From Trichoplax sp. H2 (taxonomy: Eukaryota; Placozoa; Uniplacotomia; Trichoplacea), in NCBI GenBank assembly GCA_003344405.1, contig NOWV01000010.1:682001-746000 (forward strand): 64,000 nucleotides of DNA, given 5' to 3'. Below are positions 22,639 to 37,100 of this stretch, one piece after another. The stretch's first letter is position 1. Each line of letters opens with the position of its first letter. Position numbers and translations under genes: made by a program. The notes under the pieces were generated by a model. That model saw only the letters and a program-made list of their open reading frames with translations. It ran no database searches and was not told where the DNA came from.

Positions 22639-25600
22639 ATGGTAGTCGATCCGCATAAACCTAAAGCAGGGGTAAGTTGAACTTAAATACGAATAGAATA
22701 ATCGATATAGTAAAATCTTTCGTAAATATCTCTATTAAGGTAAACCACATAGTTTTAAATCAGGCTTACGTTGATAAATTTCTTTCTTATCGAAAGTAGC
22801 CCATGATTCTTTAAAGTATTAGTAACATCGATACAAGCTTCTTTTTCTTTTCTTTTACACATTTGGTGCGTTCAGTAACCATTAATAACTATAATCATCG
22901 TTACTCCCATTTGATCTTATAACTATAAGTTAGCCAACTAGTAACGTATATCAATGTCGTATGTAATAATTTAATGTACTCAGTACAATTTGATCACTTG
23001 GATTATTGTGTTACTACTTTCCTAAAGCCAAATAGCAATATCAGCTTTTAGGTTTTTTATTCGCCTGCTAGATATCTAGTATTTATCTATCTTACAGCTA
23101 TTCAGTTAAGCTACAGAAAAATCCCTTCCGATTCGATCTTTCCGTCACGTTCAAAAAGTTAATGCTTTAGCAATGTATAATACCAATACTCATTTAAAGA
23201 TCGCACAGCTAATCTCATCAAGAGGGAAAAATTAAAAGGATCCCCAATCCAATTTTGATTCCGTCATCAATTTTCAAGATGGAAGAGAGAACGTATACGT
23301 TTACGAAAACGTCGACTGTTGATTATTTATTTGCCTTCATTTTTTCAGTATCAAGTCATTGTCCGTATGTGAAAAGACAGGCTATGGTCTATTCTTGTGC
23401 TTATGCTCCTATTCAATTTGAATTCTCACATGAACCAAAAATATAATGCTACAATTTTTGGTCTAGTATTAAGTAGTGATTAATATCTAAATCATTCGAA
23501 TTTTTTACTAGAAGGTAAAATGTAATAAGATTTACTTTAATAATCGCTGATAAAAATAAAATAGGATAGACCATATGTTGTCTTTTACTATGATGCATGG
23601 AATATTAGTGAAGTAAACCTAGTTGACCACTTGTTGCTAGCATAGGTTTCTTGCATCATATATAGTAACGTATGTATCTATGAACAATATCAAAGCAAAT
23701 CCCCAATGAATTCGATGTTTAATGAGTTAGCTCCCTAATGATTTAACCGATTAATTTTTTCAGCGTTCTCGTAAAATTAACTGAATCGCGTCTCATTTGA
23801 GATTTTCTAGAAGCGTGTTTTTTCTATTTTCATTCATTATTACGAACACGCAAACATGTTACTCTTATGACAATCAAACATAAGATGAGTATAGGTATAC
23901 TTACAACCTGCTCTATAAATCAAATTGCTATAGTATTACCGTTTCACATATACACATTTGCTGCCGATTTCATTCTAGCCATTTTCCTATTTCTATACTG
24001 ACGCACCATCTATATACGCGCATAATTTTTCTGGCTTAAGCCTTTGCAGAAATTATTGCAATTCGCTTGAAACAACTACGTCCAATTTATGAATATTCTG
24101 AGGTTTTATAATGAGAATTAAAAACTGATGATAATTGACGAATCAGAAAATCGATCTACCTCTTCTGAAAGATGTCGTATATCTACGGTGTATAGTAATA
24201 TATATTGCGATAACAAAGCAAGCAGTAATTGCCTAGGATAAAGACAGTTTTTACTTGTTTTATACTTACGAATAATTGGGAAAATGTAAATAAAGTGATA
24301 GTCTGTAATCTATATTCTGTAAACTTACTCTTGCGCTTGATTCTTATTCTACAATAGGGAATTATAGTTGGAATTTCTCTAGCAATAGTAGCTAGCGTCG
24401 TCATAAGTATTGCCTTAAATTTGCAGGTAAGGTTTTAGCATGCCGTAATTGATGATAAAAGTATATCTAAGTACATCTATGTAATGTCTATTTTATGAAA
24501 TATAAATATATCTGTGTATTGACCACAATTTATACCGATACCTTAGAGTTGACAAAAAATCAAATATCGAATTTGTCATAATCATCTTGAAAGTCTACTT
24601 AACTTTTTTACTATAAAATATCATGCTGCTGCTCACAAACGTTGAAGTTAATAAATATCAGATGTATTGAGCTGTATAGGTCCGTAGAAAGACATATCAC
24701 ACAATGATCACATAGATAATAGAAATGCACACTATCCTACTCTAAGTATCACCATCATTTAAGTATTTATACACTAGTCTTTGATTTTTATTATAACTAG
24801 TTGTATTTTAACTTTGCTGATTCTGCCATAAATACTAACCAAGTACTAAACTTATAATATATAGCAATAAATTTATTCTATACCACTATCGCCCTTTTGA
24901 TAGAAATATGCTCACAACCGCTTAAAGGATTTTGAAGACCAAAATTACTTAAAGAGTAAGATATGGTGGTAAGTAATTCATCTAAATAAAAAAATAGTTG
25001 CAAATTTAGTAGTCAATCTACTACTTAATGAAATATCTTATCTCTTCATAAAATAGGCTCGGGATGATATTACTAGTTTCTGGTGAATTCGGAAATTTCA
25101 TAGCTTACGGTTTTGCACCAGCGACTATTGTAGCACCACTAGGTGCTATGACTATAGTAGGTTAGTAAATACGTCAGACTTCCTAAGTTTGATCTCAGCA
25201 AATGATAACACTACAATCTTTATTGTCATTACATAGCAAATGTTGTCATTGCTCACGTTTTTCTGAAAGAATTGTTAAGAGTACGAGATTTATTCGGTAA
25301 GGCTAATACTTTTCGAATATAGAATAGTCTGGATACGTGTATTATAGCTATAGTAGTACATTATTTAACACGTTCGTGATTCATTAAGGCTTTTAATGCC
25401 GTTGTTAATTTATATTGCAACACTTACTGTCAAATTTCATTTGCTAATCACGTCTGATTAGGTATCGTACTTGTAGTTGTGGGAGCCTTTCTCATAGTCA
25501 ACTTTGCTGGCAGGGTAAGAATTCAGGAGAATTCGTTAAAATATCTACTAATTATTAATAATAAACGATAGAGTTAAATTTTATTTTATTGTTTATATAC

Positions 25601-27977
25601 TGTGTATTAATTGAAATAACATATTAATAATAATAATAATAATAATTGCGATTACTTCTGTCTGTGTTTACCGCAATTATTCAATTTTGTCTTTACTTTG
25701 TATTAATAATATAATCTAAAAGCATAATTTAATAAACTGTGCTAATTTTTATTTTAGTAAAACGACAGGTCTCTGTAATATAATTTTAATTTTGATAAAT
25801 AGAAAAATCCCATTTTAAATGGTGCACAATTAGGTCAACTACTTCTTAAAGTTCCATTTATAATTTACTTGGTAAGGATAACTAATGGTGAAATTTACAG
25901 TTACAGTAGTTGACGAGATCTTATTATGAATTCATATCATTGTGTACTATAACGCTTATTACTGTATTTTTCTAATAAATTCTAGACATCAGAAACTATA
26001 CTTTTCATAGTATTATTTTTCATGGAATGGAGATATAAGAAGCATAATGTATTTGTTTTATTAATTATGGCATCATTACTTGGTAAGTTTCTAATATAAA
26101 TTTTGAATACTACTGTACGAAGCCGCGATCTAAAAGATTATTTGGACAAATTATTTGTATCGTTAAATAAATAAGTATAATTATTAATAATCTCCATTAA
26201 TTTTTCTTATAGCTTCATTAACTATTATAACTGCGAAAGGAGTATCATCTATGATGGCTCTTACACTTTCTGGTCATAGTCAATTTAATCAACCAATTTT
26301 GTATGTCTTTGTAATAATATTGGGGGCTACAGCGGCACTTCAAATAAAGTATGTTCATCATACTTTACAGATAAAATGATAACTTAAAAGCACCTTCAAT
26401 CGAAAATTTTTTTCTAGTAAATAATACAGTATTATTGATACCAAACATATTTCTACTTATCACCTAAATTCTGTAGATTCATAAATCTTGCTCTTGCATA
26501 CAACGATGTTTCTGTGGTCGTACCCGTCAACTATGTATTTTTTTCTTTAAGTGCAATTATGGCAGGTAATTTAATCTATGAAGTTGTATTTTATTATCTA
26601 AATAATACGTAATTATTAATTTGTATCTTTTTCTTTATAGGCATTATGTATTATAATGAATTTGGCAGTGCCCGCGGAATTAATATTATTATGTTTATTT
26701 TCGGGTAAATTGAATTACAGCTAAAGTTATAGCGTAATTCGTTACGTACGAGTAAATACTATAAGATTTATGGCATATTAAATGAACTTTGATTACAAAT
26801 TCTATGGTAATACTAAGCGAACACTTACAATAATCTTTCACAAATTATTACCGATTAGCATGTTTGATATAGCCAAAATGTAGTCCTATGGTTTTAATCC
26901 ATGACTGAGACATAGATCTAAATCAGAAACTAAACGTCGAAAACTGCATATTCTACAAGTCTTACTGATCTTTCCTTTACTATAGCTTTAGATAAATTCC
27001 ATTCCCGAGGCCAAGCTTTACATAAACTCCATTCTTAATACAAATTTTCATTAAATTCTAGTTATAATAAAATAAGCAGCGATATAGTTATTGATTTTGT
27101 GATCGAATCTTGAATAGAATCTAAATACAAATTATTCTATTTTTATAATTTCTGATACTATAATAGTCCGACTTTCCTCAAAATAAACAAGCTCATTTAT
27201 AATCATAAAATACAGTAACGTACCTTCTTTAAGCCTATATCTTGCTACACGAAATAATCATGAATCCAATCTAGAGTATATCATATCCCATTACACTGTA
27301 TTTTAAGCTCCAGACCATCACCATCTTAGTTTCAGCCTTTTTTAGAGTCCTCTTTACTAATTCACTCATTTTTTATCTATAGCTAATTATTTTTAAGTGT
27401 ATTTCTATGCAACGTATATCAAAGCGCATTAACATATGATCCATATCGAGTTGACATTCTTTAACCGTAGTACTGGATATTTTTGTTGTTGCGGGATACA
27501 AGATAAACGTAAAGTATTTCAATTTTTATAGGTGCTGTTTATCATTTTTTGGCATATATATCATTTCTGGCGATCGGTCTAATGCAGATTCAAAGGAATA
27601 TAGTAAAGTTGACAAAGATGGTTCAGACTCAGAAGAGCTACTGCTTGGTGAAAAGAAAAATGGAGATATTAAAAGTGTGTTCAATGAGATTTATCTAAAA
27701 TTAACTATTATTTCTTGTACACTTCAAATAAAAAAACGATATACTGTGTCAAGTATACCATAATCTCATACAACCAATACTATTTCATTCCTAGCACCAT
27801 TGTTTGAGTTATAAACTCAAATACATGCTATTTAGTAATGATTGAGCTTCTTTTTTTAATATAGAATATGTCGGAGGAGAAGTTTTAACATACTGTCAAC
27901 CAGAAGTAGAAGAAGAAGAAGCAGGTATATTACCATGGAAGAATAGATCTTGCAGTAGATCTCAAATTTTGGGCTAA
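22639..27977 (+). CDS. NIPA-like membrane transporter, NIPAL2/NIPAL3 type
   Basis: Thirteen exons: 22639-22671, 24358-24426, 24904-24968, 25057-25160, 25237-25296, 25462-25514, 25803-25871, 25986-26082, 26213-26348, 26477-26565, 26641-26704, 27532-27674, 27865-27977 (364 codons plus stop, all phases agree). Signature stretches are ISIALNLQ, WWLGMILLVSGEFGNFIAYG, FAPATIVAPLGAM, VPVNYVFFSLSAIMAG and IMYYNEF, in the NIPA family order, giving about nine membrane helices. Wording such as ETILFIV after KVPFIIYL fits NIPAL3 better than NIPA1/2. Family members are proposed Mg2+ transporters; NIPAL2/3 substrates are poorly known. The cytosolic tail is acidic (VEEEEAG). The first exon (MVVDPHKPKAG) is chosen only because it has a clean GTAAGT donor in phase 0 and lies about 1.7 kb upstream, so it is the weakest part. 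Confidence 0.88.
25622..25647. repeat. (TAA)n microsatellite in NIPAL-like intron
   Basis: About eight TAA/ATA units in the intron between the sixth and seventh exons of the NIPAL-like gene. Confidence 0.9.
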
Positions 27978-28694
27978 TACGACTAATTTATATGCATCGC
28001 TTCAAATTTATATTATCAAAACAGATAAATTTATTCCCAAGTCTGATGTTCATAAGCCGCATCCAATACAGCCATACACAAAGCCATCATCATCTGCAGC
28101 AATTACGCGTGGAATCGTCCCTACAAAAGAAAAAAATTAGGCAATTACTCATTTCAGTCAATGTTCCACTTCACATTACTAGGGATAGACGCTGTATAGT
28201 ATAATTGATGAAAATAATTAATTAATTCAACTTGTTCAGTTTCTGTCAAAATATAATTAGCAGTTGCTGATAAAACTAAATTCTATCTGAAAGATTCGTA
28301 AGGTAGCGAATGAATTGTTCAAAAAAAAGTATAAGGATCGTGATATCGTCTATTATGTTAACTGTTATAGCGATCACAAATGCTGCCAAAACAAAATAAG
28401 TCTAATATTCTGAATATGTAATGCCAATTTTATTTGTTTTCAGAGTATTTTATTTATTTTATTTATTGACTAAATTATATGCTCAGAGCTTTAAATAATA
28501 ATTCTATTCGAGAATACGTATTTTATTTTTAGGCTATATGATAAAAGTTCTATACGGTTGAAATTAATATAGGCTAGAATAAGTTTGATGCCCAATAGAC
28601 AATAATATCAAGCGAGCTTCTAAATAGCCATAATACGGGATATGCTTATAAGCGTATTTAGGTAGGATTGTATTCAAAATTTGTTATACCTATA
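27978..28694. other. Intergenic, 3' flank of NIPAL-like gene
   Basis: AT-rich, no coding chain or RNA gene seen. It should include the 3' UTR of the NIPAL-like gene. Confidence 0.5.
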
Positions 28695-29169
28695 CATTTC
28701 TTTTAAACCACTTTAATAGGGTTAAATTTGCTAAGCTTATTTTATTCGATATTTCTGCAATGTATTGTAATTATTTTTATAAGTCAGATCAATCATATAA
28801 ATATTACCTATATTGGTTATCTATCTATTTCAGTACTGGCAATAAACCATTCTCAAATAGCTCTGGCATGTCTCAGTTATTGCGAACATATTTACTACAT
28901 GCATGTTAGTAGCAACTTTTAGTTTGTGGCAATTGTAAATCTTAAATGCACGTAACAGCATCCAATGCAAATGCAATGATGCTCGCTATGAACAATTTAC
29001 ACAACCTCATTCTACCTTCTTTAAGTGCAAATTTCTACATGAAACATACACATTAGGGTAGTTCGATACAGATTGATTTACTTAATACGATTTACTTTCA
29101 GCACTTGTTTCAAAAATAAAATTTCACTCAACTTTATGCCGTCCGTATGCGTGCGACGGTGCAATTGAC
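28695..29169. repeat. Copy A of a duplicated segment before a gap
   Basis: Begins ATTTCTTTTAAACCAC and ends GTGCAATTGAC at the N run. The same sequence recurs from 29190 to 29769 with few mismatches, except that the second copy carries about 107 extra bases (29352-29459). Confidence 0.88.
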
Positions 29170-29189
29170 NNNNNNNNNNNNNNNNNNNN
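29170..29189. other. Assembly gap (20 N)
   Basis: Run of 20 N flanked by duplicated sequence. Confidence 0.99.
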
Positions 29190-30458
29190 ATTTCTTTTAA
29201 ACCACTTTAATAGGGTTAAATTTACTAAGCTTATTTTATTCGATATTTCTGCAATGTATTGTAATTATTTTTATAAGTCAGATCATCCATATAAATATTA
29301 CCTATATTGGTTATCTATCTATTTCAGTACTGGCAATAAACCATTCTCAAATATTGATTTTGAGTAATCTGCATGTAAAAAAATTGTGAACAATGGCGAT
29401 TTTATGAATCGATTAAATCTGTTTTGTTTGGATTGACAAGATCATACCCGGGAACCTTTAGCTCTGGCATGTCTCAGTTAATGCGAACATATTTACTACA
29501 TGCATGTTAGTAGCAACTTTTAGTTTGTGGCAAATGTAAATCTTAAATGCGCGCAACAGCATCCAATGCAAATGCAATGATGCTCGTTATGAACAATTTA
29601 CACAACCTCATTTACCTTCTTTAAGTGTAAATTTCTACATGAAACATACACATTAGGGTAGTTCGATACAGATTGATTTACTTAATACGATTTACTTTCA
29701 GCACTTGTTTCAAAAATAAAATTTCACTCAACTTCATGCCGTCCGTATGCGTGCGACGGTGCAATTGACTAAAACTCATTTCGGTTAAATACAATACTGT
29801 ACAGTACTGTACGGTGATAGCGTGGTACTATACGGTTGACTGACCGGCTGACACGCATAGCACGTGCGCGTGCTGACGTGGATACGTTCGCGTCACTTAC
29901 GTCTTTGTCTTAGTGGGTTGAAGTTTCAAGTAAGTTTCAGCCTCCAAAAAACGCACATACTGTACGTAACACAGTACAGCACATGATACAAGTACTGTAC
30001 TCTGTCTACTCTATATTGCTGAGAGTACACCCAATAATTCGAAGGTCATATCCGCAATGTGCGTCATACCTGCCTGTGTGACCTATATACGTACGTGCGA
30101 ATGAATGAAAATTTGCAAAAATCCTCTTTGAATCTTCTAAGAAAAAATTTTCAAAGGAAACTTCTTGCCAGATTCAAGGTTAGTAATTACTACTAGTTTT
30201 TTAAGAGAAATTGTCTAGTACTGTGCGCTCATTGCAAAACGAAATTATATTAAAACATATCTTGGAAACTTTTTAAATAACCATACCACAGCCTCAAATT
30301 GTATCTGTTTCTGTAGCCTCCGGAAAATGGCAGTTAATTTAGCCAGCAACGGCAAATGCGTATCGTTTAAGCAGGTAAGTTGCAAAATGTTACTACTGTT
30401 TGTAATACTCTTATTTTTGGCTATCAACTCACCGCTTTGAATACCAATTCTTTTTAAA
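29190..30458. repeat. Copy B of duplicated segment, includes a copy of SYCP2 exon 1
   Basis: The first part repeats copy A. The part from about 29629 to 30458 is repeated again after the next gap (30479 to about 31311). It includes an ATG exon followed by GTAAGT (about 30328-30375) that encodes the same 16 residues as the SYCP2 first exon at 31172. No second exon follows before the gap, so this copy is almost certainly an allelic or assembly duplicate rather than a second gene. Confidence 0.85.
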
Positions 30459-30478
30459 NNNNNNNNNNNNNNNNNNNN
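30459..30478. other. Assembly gap (20 N)
   Basis: Run of 20 N between copies B and C of the duplicated region. Confidence 0.99.
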
Positions 30479-31171
30479 AAATTTCTACATGAAACATACA
30501 CATTAGGGTAGTTCGATACAGATTGATTTACTTAATACGATTTACTTTCAGCACTTGTTTCAAAAATAAAATTTCACTCAACTTTATGCCGTCCGTATGC
30601 GTGCGACGGTGCAATTGACTAAAACTCATTTCGGTTAAATACAATACTGTACTGTACGGTGATAGCGTGGTACTATGCGGTTGACTGACCGGCTGACACG
30701 CATAGCACGTGCGCGTGCTGACGTGATACGTTCGCGTCACTTACGTCTTTGTCTTAGTGGGTTGAAGTTTCAAATAAGTTTCAGCCTCCAAAAAACGCAC
30801 ATACTGTACGTAACACAGTACAGCACATGATACAAGTACTCTGTCTACTTTATATTGCTGAGAGTACACCCAATAATTCGAAGGTCATATCCGCAATGTG
30901 CGTCATACCTGTGTGACCTATATACGTACGTGCGTGCGAATGAATGAAAATTTGCAAAAATCCTCTTTGAATCTTCTAAGAAAAAATTTTCAAAGGAAAC
31001 TTCTTGCTAGATTCAAGGTTAGTAATTACTACTAGTTTTTTTTAAGAGAAATTGTCTAGTGCTGTATGTGCGCTCATTGCAAAACGAAATTATATTAAAA
31101 CATATCTTGGAAACTTTTTAAATAACCATACCGCAGCCTCAAATTGTATCTGTTTCTGTAGCTTCCGGAAA
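30479..31171. promoter_or_regulatory. Probable SYCP2 upstream region (copy C), with GTAC words
   Basis: Sequence directly upstream of the SYCP2 ATG. It has CTGTACTGTACGG near 30645 and ACTGTACGTAACACAGTACAG near 30802, a sparse form of the motif seen in front of other genes here. It also has a GC-richer island (about 30590-30760) with ACGTGCGCGTGC, unusual in this AT-rich window. The promoter role is inferred from position only. Confidence 0.4.
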
Positions 31172-34100
31172 ATGGCAGTTAATTTAGCCAGCAACGGCAA
31201 ATGCGTATCGTTTAAGCAGGTAAGTTGCAAAATGTTACTACTGTTTGTAATACTCTTATTTTTGGCTATCAACTCACCGCTTTGAATACCAATTCTTTTT
31301 AAAACTTATTATGAATTTATTTAGCTTCTGCTTCAATTATCCCAATCTGTCGATGGCCACAAACATTTTCTTGCTTTAGCGAAATTGGCCAATAGAAACG
31401 GATTAAGTGATAATTTGTGGGAGGATTTGAATCAAGAAAATCGTTTTCACTGGATGTATACGTCCTGGAAAAAATCACTATGCTTTGTAAGAATTTAACC
31501 AAGACTACAGCCACAGGCTTTAACTAGTGTAAATAATGAACAATTATGTTCTGCCGAAACTTATAATGAATACGCGTATAGCTATTTATACAGTATTATG
31601 TCGGTATTTATGTACTGTGACGGCTCATGAAATTTGTGGCAAGTAAATTTATGTCCCATTCTCAGCTACATAAATATGCGGCATTACTGTAAATATATCT
31701 GTGCTGTAAGGTGGTCTTAGAAGTGCAACTTTTAATATACTAATTTATATTCGGAATCACAGTTTATAGAAAAAAACCTGGAAGATAGTGTCCGTCTGTG
31801 TATGATATTTATGAAGAAAGTTGTCAATATTCTATGCAGAAATGAAGACGCTATCAACAAATTATTTGAATGGGAAATTATAGTTGTTATACCAATCTTT
31901 ATACGCATTAAAGCTAATGATTCAATTTTTGAAATCCATACGCTAACCTTAATATACGCATACGTATTTAGTAGAGTAAACAGAGTATCTATGGATAATT
32001 TTGATACTTAGCCAATTCTGTTTTAAAATTGATTACCTCCCCGTTGAAAGCAATGATAAATTATTGCTTTAGTCGTAACATATACATTCTTAGAACGGTA
32101 ATAGTTGAGAAAAATTCCCTTTCATAAAATTTTGCACATAAAATATAGTAAATGGAACTAATAATATGATAAACTGAACTAATATAACAATTACTGTTAG
32201 TACTGTACTATAGCTTTTGAATGTTTGGCAGAAGTAATAGCGTATGAAAGCTAAATATTGGTTAACATTCCGCTGCGCACCATACTGTACCGTAATAATA
32301 TGCTTACCGCCAATAGCTAATACCTTCGCCTTGCGATATTTCATCGATTCACATGACATGTAAAACTTTAAGATTTATATGACAATTGTGCATGGAATTC
32401 TCTTGCTTTCCATATCTTACATTAGTAAAGTAATTAGGACTGTACCGCAGCTACCAAACAGTCAAACAGGAAATTCGGAGGAAATATTACGTGAAACGCT
32501 GACTATTGTTGCGGTAAGTTTAGATATGTCTTACTTTCTATAGTTGCCCAACTTATTTCAGTAATTCTAGTGGCTAACATTAGATACAATATTAAAGCAA
32601 TAAATTAAGTAATACTATCTTTTCTACCTGTTGCATCCAGTATTCAACAATGAATCATTCTGAACGTAAGTATTATCTTGGTCAACAGTGTTAATACGCT
32701 TAGCAATATGGAAATACCCAACATTTATTTAACTTCTACTAATGATATCATTTCAATGGTGTAATTTGAAATTATTAATTGCATTATTGCCGTCTGCCTT
32801 GCAATATAATATACTTTCAGATAGAAAATCTGTTATTGTTTTAATACCCGATATTATTAAGGCCCTCTTTGCTGTCAACCTGAGTTTTAATTGTAAAGAT
32901 CAGGTACTTTTTTAATCTTATACTGTATATCTTTATAGCTACTACTTGTATTTATTCAGACAGTATTCTTTATCAAATTACATGTACTAATTAATATACC
33001 TAAATATACCCATGTAAAGGATTATATTATTGGATGTATAGTAACATACTATATATACTATTTTGTTAAGGGTATGACACTTATTAGCATACTGCTGAAC
33101 GACGTTCCCAGCTCAAGACTAAGCCATTTATGGAAACTAGTCAAATGTCACTTTACTAATTTGATATCATTTTTGAGCATGGCTGGTGATTATGAACTGC
33201 AAAGAGCAACCATAGACACATTATTTCACTTGACAAGAGTCCATGAACGCAAAGTCTTTGCAAAAAAAGTTTTCAAAAACTCTCCACAATTACTAACAAA
33301 TTTTCTAGCAATGGACGAAAACCGTTTTGAAGCTGTAATGACTGTATACATAGAAGTATTTATAATCAATAATCAATAATTCATAAAAGTATTTCTTGTT
33401 GTACTAGACATGTAGAAGTTTTCTGAACACTTTTAATTCTCAGGGTGATATCTGCAAAAGGTTTGTCATATCTGTGTTTTATTTTGATTACTCATAATCC
33501 AATCTCAAAAGCATATCAAAAATTGTATTTCTTTTATGCATATGGTATGCCCCAGAGTTATATCGATTCCCTGTGAAAAAATAATGATTGGAAAGAAAGA
33601 GTTTAAGCCTATAGGTATGGAAGAAGATAACTCATGGGTTGACTTCAATAGTGGTAGCAGATCCATAAAGTTTTATCTTGATGCTTGTCAATTCGAGGTA
33701 GAAGTATTCAAATTAGTACTACTTTTAATTTCGATGGTATAGTGATTATTTCTCAAAACAATTTTGGTATAGGAAACCGAAAGTGAGTGGGATGTCATTA
33801 TTATTAAGGATCAAATTGTAAAAACCCATGTTATTAAAGAGGGTTAGTAATATGCTAAATAAAACTAATTGTTTTTATCTATCTTGATGTTTTATTAGCA
33901 AGGTGTTAAATACCACTTTAATAATGCTACAAATTTTATCTTAATATACTGTAGATATGGCTAATATTAAGGTTTTGGTTTTACATCTTCGCGTACCAAT
34001 CAGTTCCCTATTACCACGATTTCCAAAGTCGACTAATAAAATTCTTGAAATTATATTTCAAGAAAAATATATCTGATTTTAACACTGCTCTATGCAGACT

Positions 34101-37100
34101 ATAGTGTTACAGTTACGCATTGAATTAACCTTTCTCAAACCTTTATTGCTCAAGACTTCGTTAATTGAAACTATTAAGTCATCTTCTGATATATTTATAT
34201 ATATACTTGTCGTTGTTACCTTAACATAACCGACATAATATTGCAAGTGCTTGTACACATGTATTCCTTACATCGAGATGTTCATCCTTACGACAGAAAG
34301 ACGTACGACATATTGTAGAAATCGTTCTCTCTAATATAAAATATTGTTTAGCAACGCTCCGTTTCCTAAATATATATACTACTCTTAATCACTTTAGGTA
34401 TTGCAAAATTATCGCCCAAAGACATCAATAACGGAACGATCGTTACGATTGTCTAGTGTGAAAAGCGATCAGAAAATGGTACAACTATTAACACACTATC
34501 TAATAATTATTCTTTGATTATTCCTTGAATTAATTTCCAATGTCTACCTCACAGACAAATGAAAAACATAATATCAGTCGTAACGATCATAGAGTAGAAT
34601 CTTTAGACAGCTCTTTAGATAATAAAGACTTCACTACATCAACAAGAAATTTCGAAATGAGCCTTGGAAAGTTAACAGATGAATGCGATTACGTTGTTCC
34701 TAAAGGTAAATGTTTCTATTCGGATGCATTTATTAGATACACACTGATACATTGCTAAATATTACTACGTGGATTACAAATCATCAGAGACATATATCCT
34801 AATACAAGTACAGCAGAACATCTATAAGGGATCAGATGTTATTACATATTAATATTCTGCATATACGGTATAATTTATTATTCAATGTAAGATAATATTC
34901 TTTGGCATAAATTTTTCTTTAATTACAGAGACGTCATTGAAACCCGAATTAAACGAAAATAGGCTGGTAAATGTTGCATTTTCGGTTTAATTGGTTCTTG
35001 TCCGTTATACGCATTGTGTTTATTATATGATGATATGTCGATTGATTCTGCTATCTATGACTTAACAAACAGAACGACAAACAGGACTTACAGTTACCAC
35101 TATCAATGTTACATGAAACTGATAAAAATATCGAGGAAATAGAACTTGATAATTGTCTCAATTCCGCTTTGTCCCTAAGTAGTAATAATACTAAGGACAG
35201 CAATATCATATTCACCGAGAGCTCAAATGAGACTTTGAGAAGCGAAAATCCTATTTCTAATAAGTCTTGGGAAAGTAGTAAAGTCTTTCAAGAAAATAGT
35301 GATGTAGTGCTGTCATCGCCACGTCTATTTTCAAACGATAATCAAATGTTAAGCAAAAATAATGGAAGAAACCGTGACGATAGTGATTCCGGACTTGGAT
35401 TTTCACCAAAAAGAGTAAATATGGAATTGATGAGATCTTTTGAATCAGATCCTAAGGAAATTACACATACAATTGCAGAAGACTCAAGGAATTTTAGCAG
35501 CTCCAACACATCTGAGGAAATACAATCTTCTCAATTTAAGGATAGAAAATTAGATACATTCGAATGTAAAATCCAACAACATCCAACTACTTACAGCAAC
35601 CTTGAAAGTTTAATGTTATCATTTAGAGAAAAATGCAAGGTTCAACAATAGAAAAGTATATTTTTTATTCTGAGGATTGTTATTGACTGTTTTTATTGTA
35701 ATTATCAAAGGGTATAATAAATGACTCTACAGATATTGATGAAAAGGATGCACAACATTCGACAGAATTTCAAGACGCAAATAATAATGGCATCCAAGCT
35801 GATCATGTAAGCCATTTGTTGCAAAGTTGCTTTATTTAATACGAACTGATTAGAGTCAAAAACCCATAAGTAATTTTAGTGAAATGATGTAAATTTGCAA
35901 TGACCATAGTGGGATATAAGGAACGATACGCAAAAAAGACAGAAAAATGAGACACGCAAATGTAATAGAAAAGTGATGACGCCTACTTGGGATAGTATGG
36001 ATGTACCACAACAATCGGTGAGTAATAAGGCATTCAACAATTGGACAAGATTTTAGTTATAAAAACTTCTTTTGAAGTTATATACGAGCGCGTGTCTCGT
36101 GCCCGAAGTGTTGTAATTTCTACACTTGCAGAGTATTGGATTACATCGACAAAAATGCATCTTTTATTCTACTTCAAATGATATTCAAGATGTGTTTATT
36201 ATATGATAGTAATATCTATGCTAATTTTTGTTTGCTGGCTTACGATTTAACTGGCCTAAATTTACAGTAAAGTAGGATAAAAAATGATTGCTATTTTCTT
36301 TAGGCTAAGGTCGATGTATCTAAAGAAACCAATAAACATAAGAAGAGAAAAACCGGTACGAGCTGAAGCTAATAATGCATCTATTGTTATGCGTGTATTA
36401 TGCACTATTGTAAAATTCTTAATTCTTAACTAGATCTTACTACTATTAGATGTTATTGGATTAGTAAATTGCTTCAAATCTCTGAATCTTTGAAAGTCTT
36501 TACTAATCAAAAATTTGCTTAAAGATGCGAGATCCGAGAAGAGGAATGATTCCATGAGTAATTGCTCAATTACGCGAAAAAAGTTAGTAATAACTTTCTA
36601 CTCTTAAAAGACATAGAGATGATTGCAATTTTTTTCACAGTGCCAAAAATTTTTTGAAGGAATGATGTCGGCGAATTCGCTAATAAATATCGAAAGGACA
36701 CGAAGCCAAAGATAGTAAGAAAACATTTAGGTTGCAACTGTATGTTCAGTTTAAATCTAATTGCAGCCTTTCACATGATTTATCAATGGAATATTGCTGG
36801 ATTCTTGGGTGAAAAATAGAAGCAACAACTAGTAGAAACCGTAACGTATCAAGCAACAGAACACCTTTTGGAAATATTCGATAGCCAAAAAGCTGAAAGG
36901 TACTAAAACTTTGCTTGCTACAAGATCGATCTAAATGTAATCATGGCGTCCTTTTGATATAAAAAAGACGGCATTTAATAGACAATTGTAGCCAAAAGCT
37001 TGCAAGTTTAACTACCGATACCAAGGATACCAGTGTAATTGAGGCTGAACGTGATTTTTTGGTCAGTATTTTAGTGTACCTGATATCTACAAAACGTATG

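Noticed and set aside
30328-30375. A second SYCP2-like gene start
   Set aside because: Identical first exon in a gap-bounded duplicate with no second exon; treated as allelic or assembly duplication.
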